Source: Campylobacter curvus
Lineage (GTDB): Bacteria; Campylobacterota; Campylobacteria; Campylobacterales; Campylobacteraceae
DNA: 64,000 nt
Reading direction: 5' to 3'
NCBI RefSeq assembly: GCF_013372125.1
Contig: NZ_CP053826.1
Location: 1,550,001 to 1,614,000, forward strand
Part shown: positions 37,004-47,383 of the stretch, one piece after another
Layout of the letters: each line of letters starts with the position of its first letter
Numbering within the stretch: position 1 is the first letter of the stretch
Made by a program: the position numbers and the translations under genes
The notes under the pieces: generated by a model
The model's database searches: none
What the model was told of the DNA's origin: nothing
Seen by the model: only the letters and a program-made list of their open reading frames with translations

Positions 37004-37414
37004 CTATCCGCAGTGTTTGCAACTTTTAACGCTGGCGACCACGTTCAAGCGATCTATTATGTTGCCTAGCTTTCGCTCCAGCGCCTCTTGATATTTGCCA
37101 AGCTCGGCATCCTCGTAGCTAAGATCCTCTACATGCCCGCAAGTCTCGCAAACTACGTGGATATGAGGATATTCGTAGATATCGTATCGCGGTTTTTGAT
37201 TGACGATATTTACCTCGACGACTAGCCCTTCGTCCTTTAAAGTGTTTAAATTTTTATAAACGGTCGCCAAGGAAACGGACGGATTTTCTTTTAAAATTTC
37301 GTCATAAAGCTCGTCGATCGTGGGATGCATGTGACGATCTAAGATCCTAAGGACGCTTAGACGCTGCGGTGTGACTTTTAGCCCGGACTGCTTCAATAAT
37401 GATACGTATTGCAT
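37004..37414 (-). CDS. perR: Fur-family peroxide regulator PerR
   Basis: A 136-residue metalloregulator. Winged helix with KVTPQRLSVLRIL and SLATVYKNLNTLKDEGLV, then the metal region PHIHVVCETCG and the second zinc pair in SCKHCG. The length and HIHVVC pattern fit Campylobacter PerR rather than the longer Fur with its HHDH motif. PerR represses catalase and ahpC-type genes when iron-loaded and is inactivated by peroxide. The ATG at 37414 has AAGGA 6 bases upstream; a TTG one codon earlier is not needed. The gene order dxs-perR is that of C. jejuni. Confidence 0.85.
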   Translation of the reverse strand: MQYVSLLKQSGLKVTPQRLSVLRILDRHMHPTIDELYDEILKENPSVSLATVYKNLNTLKDEGLVVEVNIVNQKPRYDIYEYPHIHVVCETCGHVEDLSYEDAELGKYQEALERKLGNIIDRLNVVASVKSCKHCG

Positions 37415-37470
37415 CAATTTTCCTTTTTTTAGGCAAATATTAGCAAATTTAACTTTAAACGTTACTTTAT

Positions 37471-37486
37471 TAATTAATATTAATTA
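37471..37486. promoter_or_regulatory. Perfect 16-bp AT palindrome upstream of perR (possible PerR/Fur operator)
   Basis: TAATTAATATTAATTA is self-complementary, overlaps the dxs stop codon and lies about 57 bases before the perR ATG. AT-rich palindromes of this kind resemble Fur/PerR operators, and PerR is often autoregulated. The sequence composition makes chance occurrence fairly easy. Confidence 0.35.
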
Positions 37487-39309
37487 TCGTCTAGTAATTT
37501 TTGGGCTATTTGTTCGGCGCTTATGCCTAAATTTCGCTCGACATCGGCGGTGCTGCCATGCGGGATGAAAGCGTCGTCATATTCAAAGCTTTTCACGCTG
37601 ACGTCTAAAATTTTATTCTCTTGCAAAAATGCACTTAAAATTTCACCGATACCACCTTTTTTAGCGCTGTCACTTATGACATACCATTTTTTGCATTTAT
37701 CCGCCAGCTCTAACAAAAGCTCACTGTCAAGCGGCTTTGCAAATACAAGATCAATAAGCGTCGCATCGATGCCGGGGCTTATTAAATTTCGCACCGCATT
37801 TGCCTTACCTACGCCGTTTCCATAGCCTATAAGCGCCACTTCGCCGCGACCCTTGACTAAAATTTCGCCTTTGCCAAGCCTTAGGTCTTTAGCCTCGAAC
37901 TCGTTTGCTAAAATAAACGCCCCTCTAGGATATCTAAACGCGCTGACGCCCTTGTAAGCGTAGGCGAATTCCATCGCCATTTTCATGCTCCGCTCGCACC
38001 TTGGTGCAAACATCACAACATTTGGTATGGCGTTAAAAAAACTTATGTCAAAAGCTCCTTGGTGCGTCTCGCCGTCCTCGCCTACGATGCCTGCGCGGTC
38101 CATCGCAAAGGTCATATTTGAGTTCATTATACAAGCATCATGTATGAGCTGGTCGTAAGCGCGCTGCATAAATGTCGAGTAGATCGCTACAAAGGGCTTA
38201 AAACCCTCCTTAGCCATCGCAGCCATCGATGTCACGGCGTGCTGCTCGGCGATAGCCACATCCCAAAAGCGATCGGGAAATCTTTCTATAAGCGCGTCCA
38301 TGCCCGTGCCCGTGGGCATCGCCGCCGTCACTCCGACGATATCCTCGTGCTCGCCTGCCATTTTAAGCAAATGCTCGCTAAAGATGGCGGTGGCTGATTT
38401 GTTGCTTTGCTTTTTGATAAATTCGCCGCTTTTTAGATCAAACGGCCCGACCCCGTGCCAATTGGCATAATACCCTTCGGCAAATTCATATCCCTTGCCC
38501 TTTAAGGTCTGCACATGCACGATGACCGGCTTTTTCATCGATCTTGCGGTCTCAAACGTGCTGATAAGCGAGCCAAGATCATGCCCGTCCACCGGGCCTA
38601 TATACTCAAGCCCCAGCTCCTCAAAAAACATACCAGGCGTGATGAGGCGTATGCCCTCCTCCATCCTGCGCGCCATATATGCGGCGGAGTCTGGCATATA
38701 GCTTAAAAATTTCTCGACACGGCCTTTAAATTTTTGATAAAACTGTCCCGCCATCATTTGGCTTAGGTATTTACTGAGCGCTCCGATAGGCTTTGAGATA
38801 CTCATCTCGTTGTCGTTTAGGATTATCACGCACGGATATTTACGGTCTCCAAGCTCGTTTAGCGCCTCGTAAGCCATGCCCCCGCTAAGAGAGCCGTCTC
38901 CTATGACAGCTACCGGCAGGCGCTGCTCGTGCTTTAAATTTATAGCCTTTGCAGCTCCGACAGCCAGAGAGATCGAGGTCGAGCTATGCCCTGCGATGAA
39001 ATAGTCAAATTTGCTCTCGCTTGGCTTCGTGTAGCCGCTTATACCGCCAAATTTACGAAGACTTTCAAAGCTTTCCCAGCGGTCCGTTAAGAGTTTATGC
39101 GCGTAGCTTTGGTGGCTCACGTCAAATATAAAGGGATCGTTTTTCGCGTCAAAAACATAGTGCATAGCCACGATGATCTCGACTGCACCGATGTTTGAGC
39201 TAAGATGCCCGCCGTTTTTGCTCACAGTGGTCAAAATTTTATCCCTGAGCTTATGACAAAGCTCCTCAAGGCCGCTTAAATCCAAATTTTTAACGTTCAA
39301 GTCCGTCAT
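37480..39309 (-). CDS. dxs: 1-deoxy-D-xylulose-5-phosphate synthase
   Basis: A 609-residue thiamine diphosphate enzyme making DXP from pyruvate and glyceraldehyde-3-phosphate for isoprenoids. The ThDP site GDGSLSGGMAYEALN and a downstream NDNEMSI are intact; HQSYAHKLLT, DGHD and DRAGIVGEDGETHQGAFD mark the family. The start is the ATG at 39309, whose A overlaps the fliH stop (TGATG), so it is coupled to the flagellar genes. The same fliH-dxs junction is known from C. jejuni. Confidence 0.96.
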   Translation of the reverse strand: MTDLNVKNLDLSGLEELCHKLRDKILTTVSKNGGHLSSNIGAVEIIVAMHYVFDAKNDPFIFDVSHQSYAHKLLTDRWESFESLRKFGGISGYTKPSESKFDYFIAGHSSTSISLAVGAAKAINLKHEQRLPVAVIGDGSLSGGMAYEALNELGDRKYPCVIILNDNEMSISKPIGALSKYLSQMMAGQFYQKFKGRVEKFLSYMPDSAAYMARRMEEGIRLITPGMFFEELGLEYIGPVDGHDLGSLISTFETARSMKKPVIVHVQTLKGKGYEFAEGYYANWHGVGPFDLKSGEFIKKQSNKSATAIFSEHLLKMAGEHEDIVGVTAAMPTGTGMDALIERFPDRFWDVAIAEQHAVTSMAAMAKEGFKPFVAIYSTFMQRAYDQLIHDACIMNSNMTFAMDRAGIVGEDGETHQGAFDISFFNAIPNVVMFAPRCERSMKMAMEFAYAYKGVSAFRYPRGAFILANEFEAKDLRLGKGEILVKGRGEVALIGYGNGVGKANAVRNLISPGIDATLIDLVFAKPLDSELLLELADKCKKWYVISDSAKKGGIGEILSAFLQENKILDVSVKSFEYDDAFIPHGSTADVERNLGISAEQIAQKLLDDN

Positions 39310-40136
39310 CACTCACCAACTAAACTCTTGAGCTTTTCCAACCTCGTCTCTATCGTAGCGTCGATATTTCCGCCTTCGCTGATGATGACTACGCCGCCTT
39401 TGCTTATAGCATCGTCCGGACTTATTTTTATGTGATCGTTTTTTGCAAACTGAGCCGTGAGATACTCGCTATCGCTGGGATTTACCTTGATCTGGATATT
39501 TTTCGCATCGCCTAGATCGCGCACGAGCGAGCTTGCCAAGGTGTGAGCTATCACGCTTGAATTTGCCGAAATTTCCTTTGATATGACCTCTTTTGCGATA
39601 TTTATCGCAGCCCCGCCAAGCTCATCCTCGCTCTTTTTTAAAAATTCGTCAAATTTATCGTATTGATCGCTGAGCTTTTGCACGGACGAGCTAAAACGAG
39701 CCTCCAGCTCTTTTACCTGCGCTTCGTAAGCTTCATTGGCCTGTGCCAGGCCCTCGTTTTTACCGTCCTCTTTCGCGCGTGCGACTTCGGCTTCGAGGCG
39801 TTTATTGAATTCACTCTCTTGATTTTCGATCTGCATTTGAAGTTTGATGATGTTGCCGCTTAGCTCGTCGGTCTTTTTTAGCAGCTCCTCTACGAAATTC
39901 GAGTCAAATCCGCCGTGATTTTGGCTTTGGGGCTGCGAGCTTGGCATTTGATTTTGTAAATTCGGTGAAATTTTAGGCTCTTGCTTGATGTTTTCATGCT
40001 GGATATCTTCGCCATTTTCATCGCTTTTTTGCGTTGAAATTTGCTCGGCTCTTTGATCGCTTCCAAGCACCTTGAACCTATAGTTTTCTATAAAATGTGC
40101 CGACGAATTTTCGCCGTTTATGACGCTGCTTTTCAT
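39309..40136 (-). CDS. fliH: Flagellar export ATPase regulator FliH
   Basis: A 275-residue stator-like partner of FliI ATPase. The N-terminal ~90 residues are low-complexity and Gln/Asn/Ser-rich. The middle (~90-170) is a coiled coil with ELSGNIIKLQMQIENQESEFNK. The C-terminal domain (VISKEISANSSVIAHTL, IQIKVNPSDSEYL) is the V-ATPase E-subunit-like fold. It overlaps fliG by 4 bases and dxs by 1. Confidence 0.9.
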   Translation of the reverse strand: MKSSVINGENSSAHFIENYRFKVLGSDQRAEQISTQKSDENGEDIQHENIKQEPKISPNLQNQMPSSQPQSQNHGGFDSNFVEELLKKTDELSGNIIKLQMQIENQESEFNKRLEAEVARAKEDGKNEGLAQANEAYEAQVKELEARFSSSVQKLSDQYDKFDEFLKKSEDELGGAAINIAKEVISKEISANSSVIAHTLASSLVRDLGDAKNIQIKVNPSDSEYLTAQFAKNDHIKISPDDAISKGGVVIISEGGNIDATIETRLEKLKSLVGE

Positions 40137-41164
40137 TCTATCATCTCATCTGCTTCGCCGACTTGGAAGACTCCTTGATCGGCTAGAGTTTGGACGGTCT
40201 CGACAATGCGGCGCTGCGCCTCCTCGACATCTTTTACACGAACGGCGCCGAGGTATTGCATCTCCTCGTTGAAGGCTTCGGCGGCGCGCTGAGACATATT
40301 GCTTAAAAATTTCTCTTTTATAGCGTCGCTTGAGCCCTTAAATGCGACCATGAGATCCTTTTTGTCGACATTTTTGAGTATCTCTCTGATAGCAGTCGCG
40401 TTGAGGTTGATGATATCTTCAAATGTAAACATAAGCTCTTTGATCGTCGTAGCGAGCTTATCATCAGCCGCTTCGATGCGCTCGATAGTCGTTTTACTGG
40501 CCTTTTGACCGAGTCGGTTGAGCACTTCCGCCACCGCTCTTGGACCGCCGACCTCGACCTTGTAGGAGGTGAGGCTCTCGAGCTTGCCTTCGAGCACGGT
40601 AGAGACGCGCTTGATGACTGAAGGGCTGATGTCGCCTAGATTTGCCATCCTGATGATCACCTCGCCTCTAAGCTCGTCTGAAAAATAGCTAAGCGTCTCG
40701 GCCGCACTAGTCGCGTCCATGTGGGCTAGGATGAGCGCGATCGTCTGCGGGTGCTCTTTGACGATGAAATCGGCTAGTTGCTGAGGCTTTATCTTGCCAA
40801 GATAGCCAAAGCTTTTGGTATTTTCCATGCTTTTGGCAAGCTTGTCTAAAATTTTCTGTGCAGCCTCCGGACCAAACGTGCGGTATAAAATTTCCTTTGC
40901 ATACTCCAAACCGCCGCTTCTCATGTATTGATTTGACTGCATGAGGGCGTAAAATTCCTCTAAAACGGCAGCGGCTACTTGCTTATCTATATTTCTGGCG
41001 GTCGCTATGTAGCCTGAAATTTCAGTGATGACATCGACATCCATATGCGAAAAGATAAGGCTCGTGGCCTCCTCGCCGAGCTGTATGAGCAAAATAGCGA
41101 TCTTTTCTGGCATCGAAAGATCGTCATATACGATTTTTTGCTGATCGGTTAGTTTTATAGACAT
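40133..41164 (-). CDS. fliG: Flagellar motor switch protein FliG
   Basis: A 343-residue C-ring protein giving torque. The N-terminal domain binds FliF. The middle has the EHPQTIALILAHM (EHPQT) motif. The C-terminal torque helix carries charged residues in MFTFEDIINL and KDLMVAFKGSSDAIKEKFLSN. The start is ATG at 41164, sharing one base with the fliF stop. All expected domains are present. Confidence 0.97.
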   Translation of the reverse strand: MSIKLTDQQKIVYDDLSMPEKIAILLIQLGEEATSLIFSHMDVDVITEISGYIATARNIDKQVAAAVLEEFYALMQSNQYMRSGGLEYAKEILYRTFGPEAAQKILDKLAKSMENTKSFGYLGKIKPQQLADFIVKEHPQTIALILAHMDATSAAETLSYFSDELRGEVIIRMANLGDISPSVIKRVSTVLEGKLESLTSYKVEVGGPRAVAEVLNRLGQKASKTTIERIEAADDKLATTIKELMFTFEDIINLNATAIREILKNVDKKDLMVAFKGSSDAIKEKFLSNMSQRAAEAFNEEMQYLGAVRVKDVEEAQRRIVETVQTLADQGVFQVGEADEMIE

Positions 41165-42867
41165 CAAATTTCCTTACGCAGGTTAAAATCGTTGTCGTTC
41201 TTGACCATCTCTTGGAGCAAATTGGCTATCTCCTCGCTACGTTCAAGTATGACCGTTTTCATCTTTTCAAGCAGCACGTCGTATCGCAGCTCGTCCTCAT
41301 TAAAATCGCCGCTAATGCCAAGCTGCTCCTCGACTTTCTTGCGAGCGGCCTTAAATTTCTCGAGCGTATCCTCGGCGTCGATCTCGATATCTTCAAGCTC
41401 GTCTTGTGGTAGCGGCTCGTCCTCATCCTTGGCCTCTTCAAGCATTTTTTGCATGAACGGCACGATGACCTTTTTGTAAAAGATATAAAGTAGCAAGGCA
41501 GCAAAAATGTATTTTAGTAACGGCACGAACGGCAGGATATAGTTATGCATAAAGCCGTCCATCCTCTGGCTGGTGCTTATATCCTTGGCCAGCTTGAACT
41601 CGAAATTATCAAGCGTGACCTCATCGCCGCGCTGCGCGCTATAGCCGATGGCTTGCTTGATGAGGTTTGTGATGGAGTCTTTTTGCGCTTGCGTGAGAGC
41701 GACGTATTCGATATCGCCGGTCGGGTTGCCAGCTTCGTCTTTTTTAGGCTGATAAAGTCCGTCCACGACTACGGCCGCACTTACTCTAACGATGCTTGCA
41801 AACTGGCCTTTGATGTTGGTTATCTTCTTTGAAATTTCATAATTAGTCTGCTGCGAGCTTTTGTTGTATTGCTCTTTTATATTGCTGTCGCTCAGCCCTT
41901 GCACCGGGCCGATGTTGCTTACTGCACCAGGTACGCCTTGGATCTCGTTTGGTGCGCTGCCTTGGCGCTTTTCTTCGATATTGCTCTCGCTTCTTACGAC
42001 GTTGTTAGGATCGTATGTCTCGCTTTGGCTATCTTTTTTGTCAAAATCAAAGTCGATATTCACCTTGGCCACGACGCGATCAGTCCCACCCACGATAGGG
42101 GCTAGGACGTTTATGATCTTTTGCTCGTAGTTCGTTTCGAATTCTCTTTTATAGCGGATCTGCTGAGCTATCATATCGCTGTCAAATTCACCGTCTTCCT
42201 CGCCAAGTGCGACGCCGTCTTGATTGACGATCTTGACATTTTCGGTGTTTAGGTTAGTGACTGCGGCGGCTACGAGGTTTTTGATACCAAAAATTTGCTT
42301 GGCGCTAAGACTCACACCAGGCTTTAGCTCGACCACGATAGAAGCGGTCGGAGGCGACTGACGCTCGGTAAATACGCTCTCTTTTGGTATAGCGATACGA
42401 ACGGTAGCTTTTTGTATGGAGGATAAGCTCTCGATAGTGCGTGCCAGCTCGCCTTCGAGCGCACGCTGAAATTTCACGCGCTGCTCGGCGTCTGTCGAGC
42501 CAAATTCTTGTTTATCGAAAATTTCAAAGCCGATCTTGCTCTCTTTTGGGATACCTAGCGTGGCAACGGCGATACGCTCTTTATAAACATCGCCTGTTGG
42601 TACTAATATCGTGCCTTCGTTGGCAAGCTTGTAGCTCACGCTGTCTTTGTTTAGTTGATCGATGATGAGCGCCGAGTCGTTAGGGCTGATATTTTCAAAC
42701 AAAACACTATAGCCGGCGTATGTGTCGCCTTTCATATCCTTATAAATGCTCAAAAATACCAAAAATCCGACGACAACGACGATAGAGCCCGCCGCGACTA
42801 TCTTTTGCCTTAGCGAAAGCTTTTGATAAACCTGACTGATTTGATGAAGTAATGCCTTAAAATCCAT
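41164..42867 (-). CDS. fliF: Flagellar MS-ring protein FliF
   Basis: A 567-residue membrane protein forming the MS-ring. The first helix is ~25-45, followed by two ring-building motifs in the periplasm (SVLFENISPNDSALIIDQL and KIGFEIFDKQEFG), and a second helix near residue 445. The cytoplasmic C-terminus, acidic in the middle, binds FliG. The start lies 4 bases after the hisC stop, so the MS-ring is co-transcribed with amino-acid genes. Confidence 0.96.
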   Translation of the reverse strand: MDFKALLHQISQVYQKLSLRQKIVAAGSIVVVVGFLVFLSIYKDMKGDTYAGYSVLFENISPNDSALIIDQLNKDSVSYKLANEGTILVPTGDVYKERIAVATLGIPKESKIGFEIFDKQEFGSTDAEQRVKFQRALEGELARTIESLSSIQKATVRIAIPKESVFTERQSPPTASIVVELKPGVSLSAKQIFGIKNLVAAAVTNLNTENVKIVNQDGVALGEEDGEFDSDMIAQQIRYKREFETNYEQKIINVLAPIVGGTDRVVAKVNIDFDFDKKDSQSETYDPNNVVRSESNIEEKRQGSAPNEIQGVPGAVSNIGPVQGLSDSNIKEQYNKSSQQTNYEISKKITNIKGQFASIVRVSAAVVVDGLYQPKKDEAGNPTGDIEYVALTQAQKDSITNLIKQAIGYSAQRGDEVTLDNFEFKLAKDISTSQRMDGFMHNYILPFVPLLKYIFAALLLYIFYKKVIVPFMQKMLEEAKDEDEPLPQDELEDIEIDAEDTLEKFKAARKKVEEQLGISGDFNEDELRYDVLLEKMKTVILERSEEIANLLQEMVKNDNDFNLRKEI

Positions 42868-42871
42868 ATCT

Positions 42872-43969
42872 TCACTTTAAATTTTGCTTTAATTCTTCAA
42901 AAACCCTATCGTTTTGCCACGACTGGCCGATCGTGATACGAAACGCATTTAGTTTATAGCTTTTTAAATCCCTCAAAATTATACCCTTTTTTAGCATGTT
43001 TTGAGAAATTTCGCTCGCGCTTTGTTTGTCAAATTTAAACGTTATGAAATTCGTGTAGCTGGGGATGAACTCTATATCTGCTTCGCGTGCAAAGGCCTCG
43101 TAGCGCGCCATTTGTTTGAGATTATTCTCAAGCGTTTTAGTGACGAATTCCTCATCTTTTAGCGCTTCGATCGCAGCTTTTAGGCTAAGGGTCGTGATGT
43201 TAAAAGGCGCTCTAAGCTTGCCAAGCTCGCTTATGATGCTCTCCTTGGCGATGCCGTATCCTACGCGCATGCCGCCAAGCCCGTAAGCCTTTGAAAACGT
43301 CCCGAGGTAGATCACGTTTTCAAATTTCAAAATTTCACTTGGTTCGATGCCTTTTTTAGCGTCTTTGAATTTTGCGAATTCATTATACGCGCAGTCAAGC
43401 ACGACAAGCACGTCCTCATCGATACGCTTTAAAAACTCATACACCTCTTTTGTATCCAGACACTCACCAAGAGGGTTGTTTGGCAGGCATAAAAATATCA
43501 CCGAAATTTCATCTTTATGCGCCTCGTAAATTTCTAAGAATTCAGCCAGATCGTGCTCTTGCAACCTCGTGCGGTAAATTTTAGAGCCCACTTGCTTGGC
43601 GTAAATTTCATACATCGCAAAGGTCACGCCAGCCATCAAGACGGCACTTTTAGGATTTGCCTTTGCGTGCAGGCAAAATTCTATTATCTGGTCGCTTCCC
43701 GAGCCGATTATTATATTTTTAGCGCCCACGCCAAATTTAGCCCCAAGCGCCTCTTTTAGCTCGAAATAGCTGTCATCAGGATACAAAAACGCATTTGAGG
43801 CTGCGCTTTTTATCGCCTCTACTACGTGCGGGCTGGTGCCAAAAGGGTTTTCGTTGCTGGCAAGCTTGATCACGTCTTTGGCCTCTATGCCAAATTCTCT
43901 AACGACAAGCTCGATAGGCTTGCCCGCCTCGTAATTTACAAGTCCGGCTAAATTTTCATTAAATTTCAT
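42872..43969 (-). CDS. hisC: Histidinol-phosphate aminotransferase
   Basis: A 365-residue class I/II aminotransferase. It shows [15 protein letters not shown], the PLP Lys in [18 protein letters not shown] and the phosphate Arg in AFRITIG. It probably also serves as an aromatic aminotransferase after PheA, which is encoded directly upstream; this is inference from context. The ATG at 43969 shares one base with the pheA stop. Confidence 0.93.
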   Translation of the reverse strand: MKFNENLAGLVNYEAGKPIELVVREFGIEAKDVIKLASNENPFGTSPHVVEAIKSAASNAFLYPDDSYFELKEALGAKFGVGAKNIIIGSGSDQIIEFCLHAKANPKSAVLMAGVTFAMYEIYAKQVGSKIYRTRLQEHDLAEFLEIYEAHKDEISVIFLCLPNNPLGECLDTKEVYEFLKRIDEDVLVVLDCAYNEFAKFKDAKKGIEPSEILKFENVIYLGTFSKAYGLGGMRVGYGIAKESIISELGKLRAPFNITTLSLKAAIEALKDEEFVTKTLENNLKQMARYEAFAREADIEFIPSYTNFITFKFDKQSASEISQNMLKKGIILRDLKSYKLNAFRITIGQSWQNDRVFEELKQNLK

Positions 43970-45048
43970 CACTCATCTCCGTTTAGATAACTTCCAAGCC
44001 AAGTCACTTCAGCACCACACTCTTTTATCGCCTCAAAGGCGTTTCGCACTCTCTCGTCATCGATATGTCCCTCAAAATCCAGATAAAACACAGACTTGAA
44101 CTCTCGCTGCTTGATAGGGCGCGACTCAAGCTTTGTTATGTTTATGTTTTCGTTTTTGAAAATTTGCAGCAGATCCACGAGACTGCCCGGCTTATGATCG
44201 GTCTTTGCCAGGATCGAGGTCTTTGAGTTTTCGCTCCTTGCATTTTTAAAGTCGCTTAAGATGAAAAACCGCGTCCTGTTGGCCATATTGTCCTCGATCG
44301 TCTCGTAAAGGATAGGCACGTTGTGAATTTTAGCCGCTATCTTGGAGCAAATCGCAGCCGAATCAGCCTGCATATACGCTAAATGTGCAGCCTCGGCGGT
44401 AGATCTGGCAGGGACGAATTCTATATCAGAAAGCATATGATCGTCTAAAAATTTACGGCATTGATTGTAGCCTTGGGGATGCGAATATATACGCTTTATA
44501 TCCTTTAAATTTTCACTGATGCTAACGAAGCTATGGTGGATATCGAGATAAAGCTCGGCGACTATCTTGATGCCTTCAAATTTCCTCAGACAATCAAGCG
44601 TAGTGCCTACTGCGCCTTCGGTGTTGTTCTCGATCGGCACGACGCCGTATTTGGCTTCTTTTTGCACGAGCTTCGTAAATACAGCCTCGATAGTAGCTAG
44701 CGGCAGATACGAGCTCATCGCACCAAATCTACTCTCCGCGGCCTGATGCGTATATGTGCCCTCCGGCCCCAAGTAAGCTATCTTTTGAGGCGATTCGAGG
44801 TTTCTGCTGACGGCAAAAATTTCAAGATAGATGGCCTCGATGGCGGCTTTATTAAGTGAGCCGTCCTTGCTCTCGTTTATGAGGCGGCTTATGATGGCTC
44901 GCTCGCGTTCTGGCCTATAAATGGGCGCGCCGCTGGTTTGTTTTAGTTTGCCTATCTTTTTGACGAATTCCATCCTCTCGTTGAGCTTCGTCAAGATAAG
45001 ATCGTCGATCACGTCAATTTGCTTTCGCAAGTCGTTAAGCTCTTGCAT
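43969..45048 (-). CDS. pheA: Bifunctional chorismate mutase / prephenate dehydratase
   Basis: A 359-residue enzyme of phenylalanine synthesis. Residues 1-~85 are an AroQ chorismate mutase ([19 protein letters not shown]). Residues ~95-270 are prephenate dehydratase ([21 protein letters not shown] with the catalytic Thr). Residues ~280-359 are an ACT domain with the ESRP motif for Phe feedback. It sits 8 bases after lysA and overlaps hisC. Confidence 0.96.
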   Translation of the reverse strand: MQELNDLRKQIDVIDDLILTKLNERMEFVKKIGKLKQTSGAPIYRPERERAIISRLINESKDGSLNKAAIEAIYLEIFAVSRNLESPQKIAYLGPEGTYTHQAAESRFGAMSSYLPLATIEAVFTKLVQKEAKYGVVPIENNTEGAVGTTLDCLRKFEGIKIVAELYLDIHHSFVSISENLKDIKRIYSHPQGYNQCRKFLDDHMLSDIEFVPARSTAEAAHLAYMQADSAAICSKIAAKIHNVPILYETIEDNMANRTRFFILSDFKNARSENSKTSILAKTDHKPGSLVDLLQIFKNENINITKLESRPIKQREFKSVFYLDFEGHIDDERVRNAFEAIKECGAEVTWLGSYLNGDE

Positions 45049-45056
45049 TTTCGCCC

Positions 45057-46256
45057 TTATATGAATTCTTTTTCAAGCGCGATTATATCCTCGAAATTTT
45101 CGCGCTTTCTAATCAGCCTGTGAGCTTTGTCCTGCACCGCGACTTCGGCTGCACGCGCACGAGAGTTGTAGTTTGAACTCATACTAAACCCATAAGCTCC
45201 GGCACTTTTTATAACGATGATATCGCCGCTCTCGCAAGCGGGCAAATTTAAATTTTTAGCGAAAAAATCGCCGCTCTCACAGATAGGTCCGACCACGTCG
45301 CAAGCCCCCGCACTAGTGTTTTTACCCACGACGCTTATACCGTGATAGGCGCCATATAGGCTTGGACGTATGAGATCGTTCATCGCTCCGTCTACGATGA
45401 TGAAGCGCTTTTGTTTGTTGAATTTCTCGTATAAAACGCTGGTTAGAAAATATCCGGCGTTTCCCACGATGAAGCGTCCTGGCTCGCAGACTATCGTAAC
45501 GTCCTGACCGCCAAGCTTAGCTAAGATCCCTTGTGCGTAGTCGTATAGACTGATGTCGGTCTCGTTTTGATAGATAATGCCTATGCCGCCACCCACATCA
45601 AAGAATTTTATATCTATCTCAAGTGCTTTTAGCTCGCGCATCAGCTCGCTCACGATGCCTGCAGCCTCGATGATAGGCTCAATATTCGTTAGCTGCGAGC
45701 CGATATGAAAATGCACTCCCACGGGCTCGAGAGCGGCGGAATTTTTTGCATGGATATACATTTTTTTTGCAGTGTTTATATCGACGCCAAATTTATTTTC
45801 ATTTAGCCCTGTCGAGATATAAGGATGAGTTTTGGCGTCTACGTCAGGATTTACGCGGATACTTATACGAGCCTTTAAATTTAGCTTTTTTGCGATATCT
45901 TCGAGGCGATACATCTCGGCCTCGCTCTCTAAATTTATCATCAAGATATCGCTTTTTAGCGCTTCTTCTAGCTCATCATCGCGTTTACCTACGCCGCTTA
46001 GGATAATCTGATATTTTTTAGCCCCGGCTAAGAGCGCTCGCCTGACCTCGCCGATACTGACACAATCAAATCCCGCCCCAAGAGATGCCAAAAGCTTTAA
46101 AACGCTTAAATTCGAATTTGCCTTAACGGCATAGCAGATTAGGGATTTTCTAGCTGAAAATGCGTTTTTTAGCATATTGTAGCGGTTTGTTATGTAGTCA
46201 AAATCATAAACGTAAAGCGGAGTGCCGTATTCGCGAGCTAGTTCATTAAAATCCAT
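45057..46256 (-). CDS. lysA: Diaminopimelate decarboxylase
   Basis: A 399-residue fold-type III PLP enzyme making lysine. The PLP Lys is in ICYAVKANSNLSVL, HFHIGSQLTN and GGGIGIIY follow, EPGRFIVGNAG binds phosphate, and GPICESGDFFAK carries the dimer-interface Cys. The standard length is met. A promoter of its own is seen directly upstream. Confidence 0.97.
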   Translation of the reverse strand: MDFNELAREYGTPLYVYDFDYITNRYNMLKNAFSARKSLICYAVKANSNLSVLKLLASLGAGFDCVSIGEVRRALLAGAKKYQIILSGVGKRDDELEEALKSDILMINLESEAEMYRLEDIAKKLNLKARISIRVNPDVDAKTHPYISTGLNENKFGVDINTAKKMYIHAKNSAALEPVGVHFHIGSQLTNIEPIIEAAGIVSELMRELKALEIDIKFFDVGGGIGIIYQNETDISLYDYAQGILAKLGGQDVTIVCEPGRFIVGNAGYFLTSVLYEKFNKQKRFIIVDGAMNDLIRPSLYGAYHGISVVGKNTSAGACDVVGPICESGDFFAKNLNLPACESGDIIVIKSAGAYGFSMSSNYNSRARAAEVAVQDKAHRLIRKRENFEDIIALEKEFI

Positions 46257-46283
46257 AAAAACAGCCTTTGTTAAAATGGCTTG

Positions 46284-46289
46284 ATTTTA
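46284..46289 (-). promoter_or_regulatory. -10 box of lysA and the following operon
   Basis: On the minus strand TTTTTTTTG runs into TAAAAT, the strongest promoter-like signal between lptG and lysA. It would drive lysA-pheA-hisC-fliF-fliG-fliH-dxs. Confidence 0.6.
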
Positions 46290-46290
46290 C

Positions 46291-46312
46291 AAAAAAAATG
46301 CCAAAATTTGGC
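46291..46312 (-). terminator. Compact hairpin plus T-tract after lptG
   Basis: GCCAAAATTTGGC (46300-46312) directly follows the lptG stop on the minus strand and is followed by eight T. The stem is only 5-6 bp, so termination would be weak. The T-tract doubles as the upstream element of the lysA promoter. Confidence 0.4.
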
Positions 46313-47383
46313 TTAACGATGGGTTTTTAAGAGATATATGCCGTATGCAAAAAGCAAAATCACAGGCAAAACGATGCCAAATTCAGGTAAGATGACCGAG
46401 CTTTGCGCAAATCTGGTCAAAACGAACAAGACCCCCCAGATCACGAGCGTGATGACGACAAAGATGAAGCTAGCGAACGCGAGGTTGAAAAATCGTCCGG
46501 TCACAGGCAGATGATAGTAAAGTACGAGTATCAAAAACGGCGCGAAAAACGGCGCGATAGCAAGGCTGTAAAAGGCTGATTTTACGCTATCAAGCTCGAC
46601 GCCCTCGTTTTTAAACGTAAAGATAAAATCAAGCGTATCTGGTATGCTAAATCTTGCGCCGTCAGCGGCGTTCGCACTTTCGATGCTTTTTGGCTTAAAG
46701 CCGCTAAGCGCGTCGAGCTCGTCAAAATTTTGCACGCTAAGCCCTTTTTGTCCGAGGCGTAGATCGTTTGGGAGTAAGGTTTGATTCACATCTTGTAGCT
46801 GCCAGTGGTTATTTTTAAATTTAGCCCCGTCCGCAAAAGTGGTCGATAAAAGATCGATGCCGTTTATGTCAAATATCCTGACGTCTTTTGCATTTTTTTG
46901 CGAGGCGCTGAGCTCTTTTATGTATATGAATTTGCCCTCAAATTTCAAAAAAGAGTCCGTCGTACTCTTTGAAAAGCTCATATTCTTGGCGATACTTTTT
47001 TGATAATCATAAGCGTATGCAAACGGCGTGCAGTTTAGCCCGACATACAAAAACGTGACGGCAAGGGCGATGAAAAATGGTGGCAAGATGAGCCTGTTTT
47101 TGCTGACCCCTAGCGCATAAAAGCTCACGAGCTCGTTTGATCGCACCATGTTTATGTGCGAGATGATGAGGGCGAACACGAGCGAGATAGGCATGACGTA
47201 AGATACCGCAGAAAGCGATGTGAGGCCTACGTAAAGTAGCTGAAGGTTGGCGGAATTTGGCAGGTCTTTTAAATTTGTCAGCAGATCGATACCTACGTAA
47301 AAGAGCTCGAGCGCGAAAAATACTATCAAAAACGACTTTAGATATACCCAGCCGACGTATCTTGCGTAGAGGTTTAGCTTCAC
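46313..47383 (-). CDS. lptG: LPS export permease, LptF/LptG family (YjgP/YjgQ)
   Basis: A 356-residue inner-membrane subunit of the LPS transport complex. Three N-terminal membrane helices (~15-110), a periplasmic jelly-roll-like domain (~120-270) and three C-terminal helices give the LptF/G topology. The motif [17 protein letters not shown] is the cytoplasmic coupling helix that meets LptB. The start is GTG at 47383, overlapping the pth stop by 4 bases. LptF and LptG look alike; LptG is the better guess. Confidence 0.85.
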   Translation of the reverse strand: MKLNLYARYVGWVYLKSFLIVFFALELFYVGIDLLTNLKDLPNSANLQLLYVGLTSLSAVSYVMPISLVFALIISHINMVRSNELVSFYALGVSKNRLILPPFFIALAVTFLYVGLNCTPFAYAYDYQKSIAKNMSFSKSTTDSFLKFEGKFIYIKELSASQKNAKDVRIFDINGIDLLSTTFADGAKFKNNHWQLQDVNQTLLPNDLRLGQKGLSVQNFDELDALSGFKPKSIESANAADGARFSIPDTLDFIFTFKNEGVELDSVKSAFYSLAIAPFFAPFLILVLYYHLPVTGRFFNLAFASFIFVVITLVIWGVLFVLTRFAQSSVILPEFGIVLPVILLFAYGIYLLKTHR

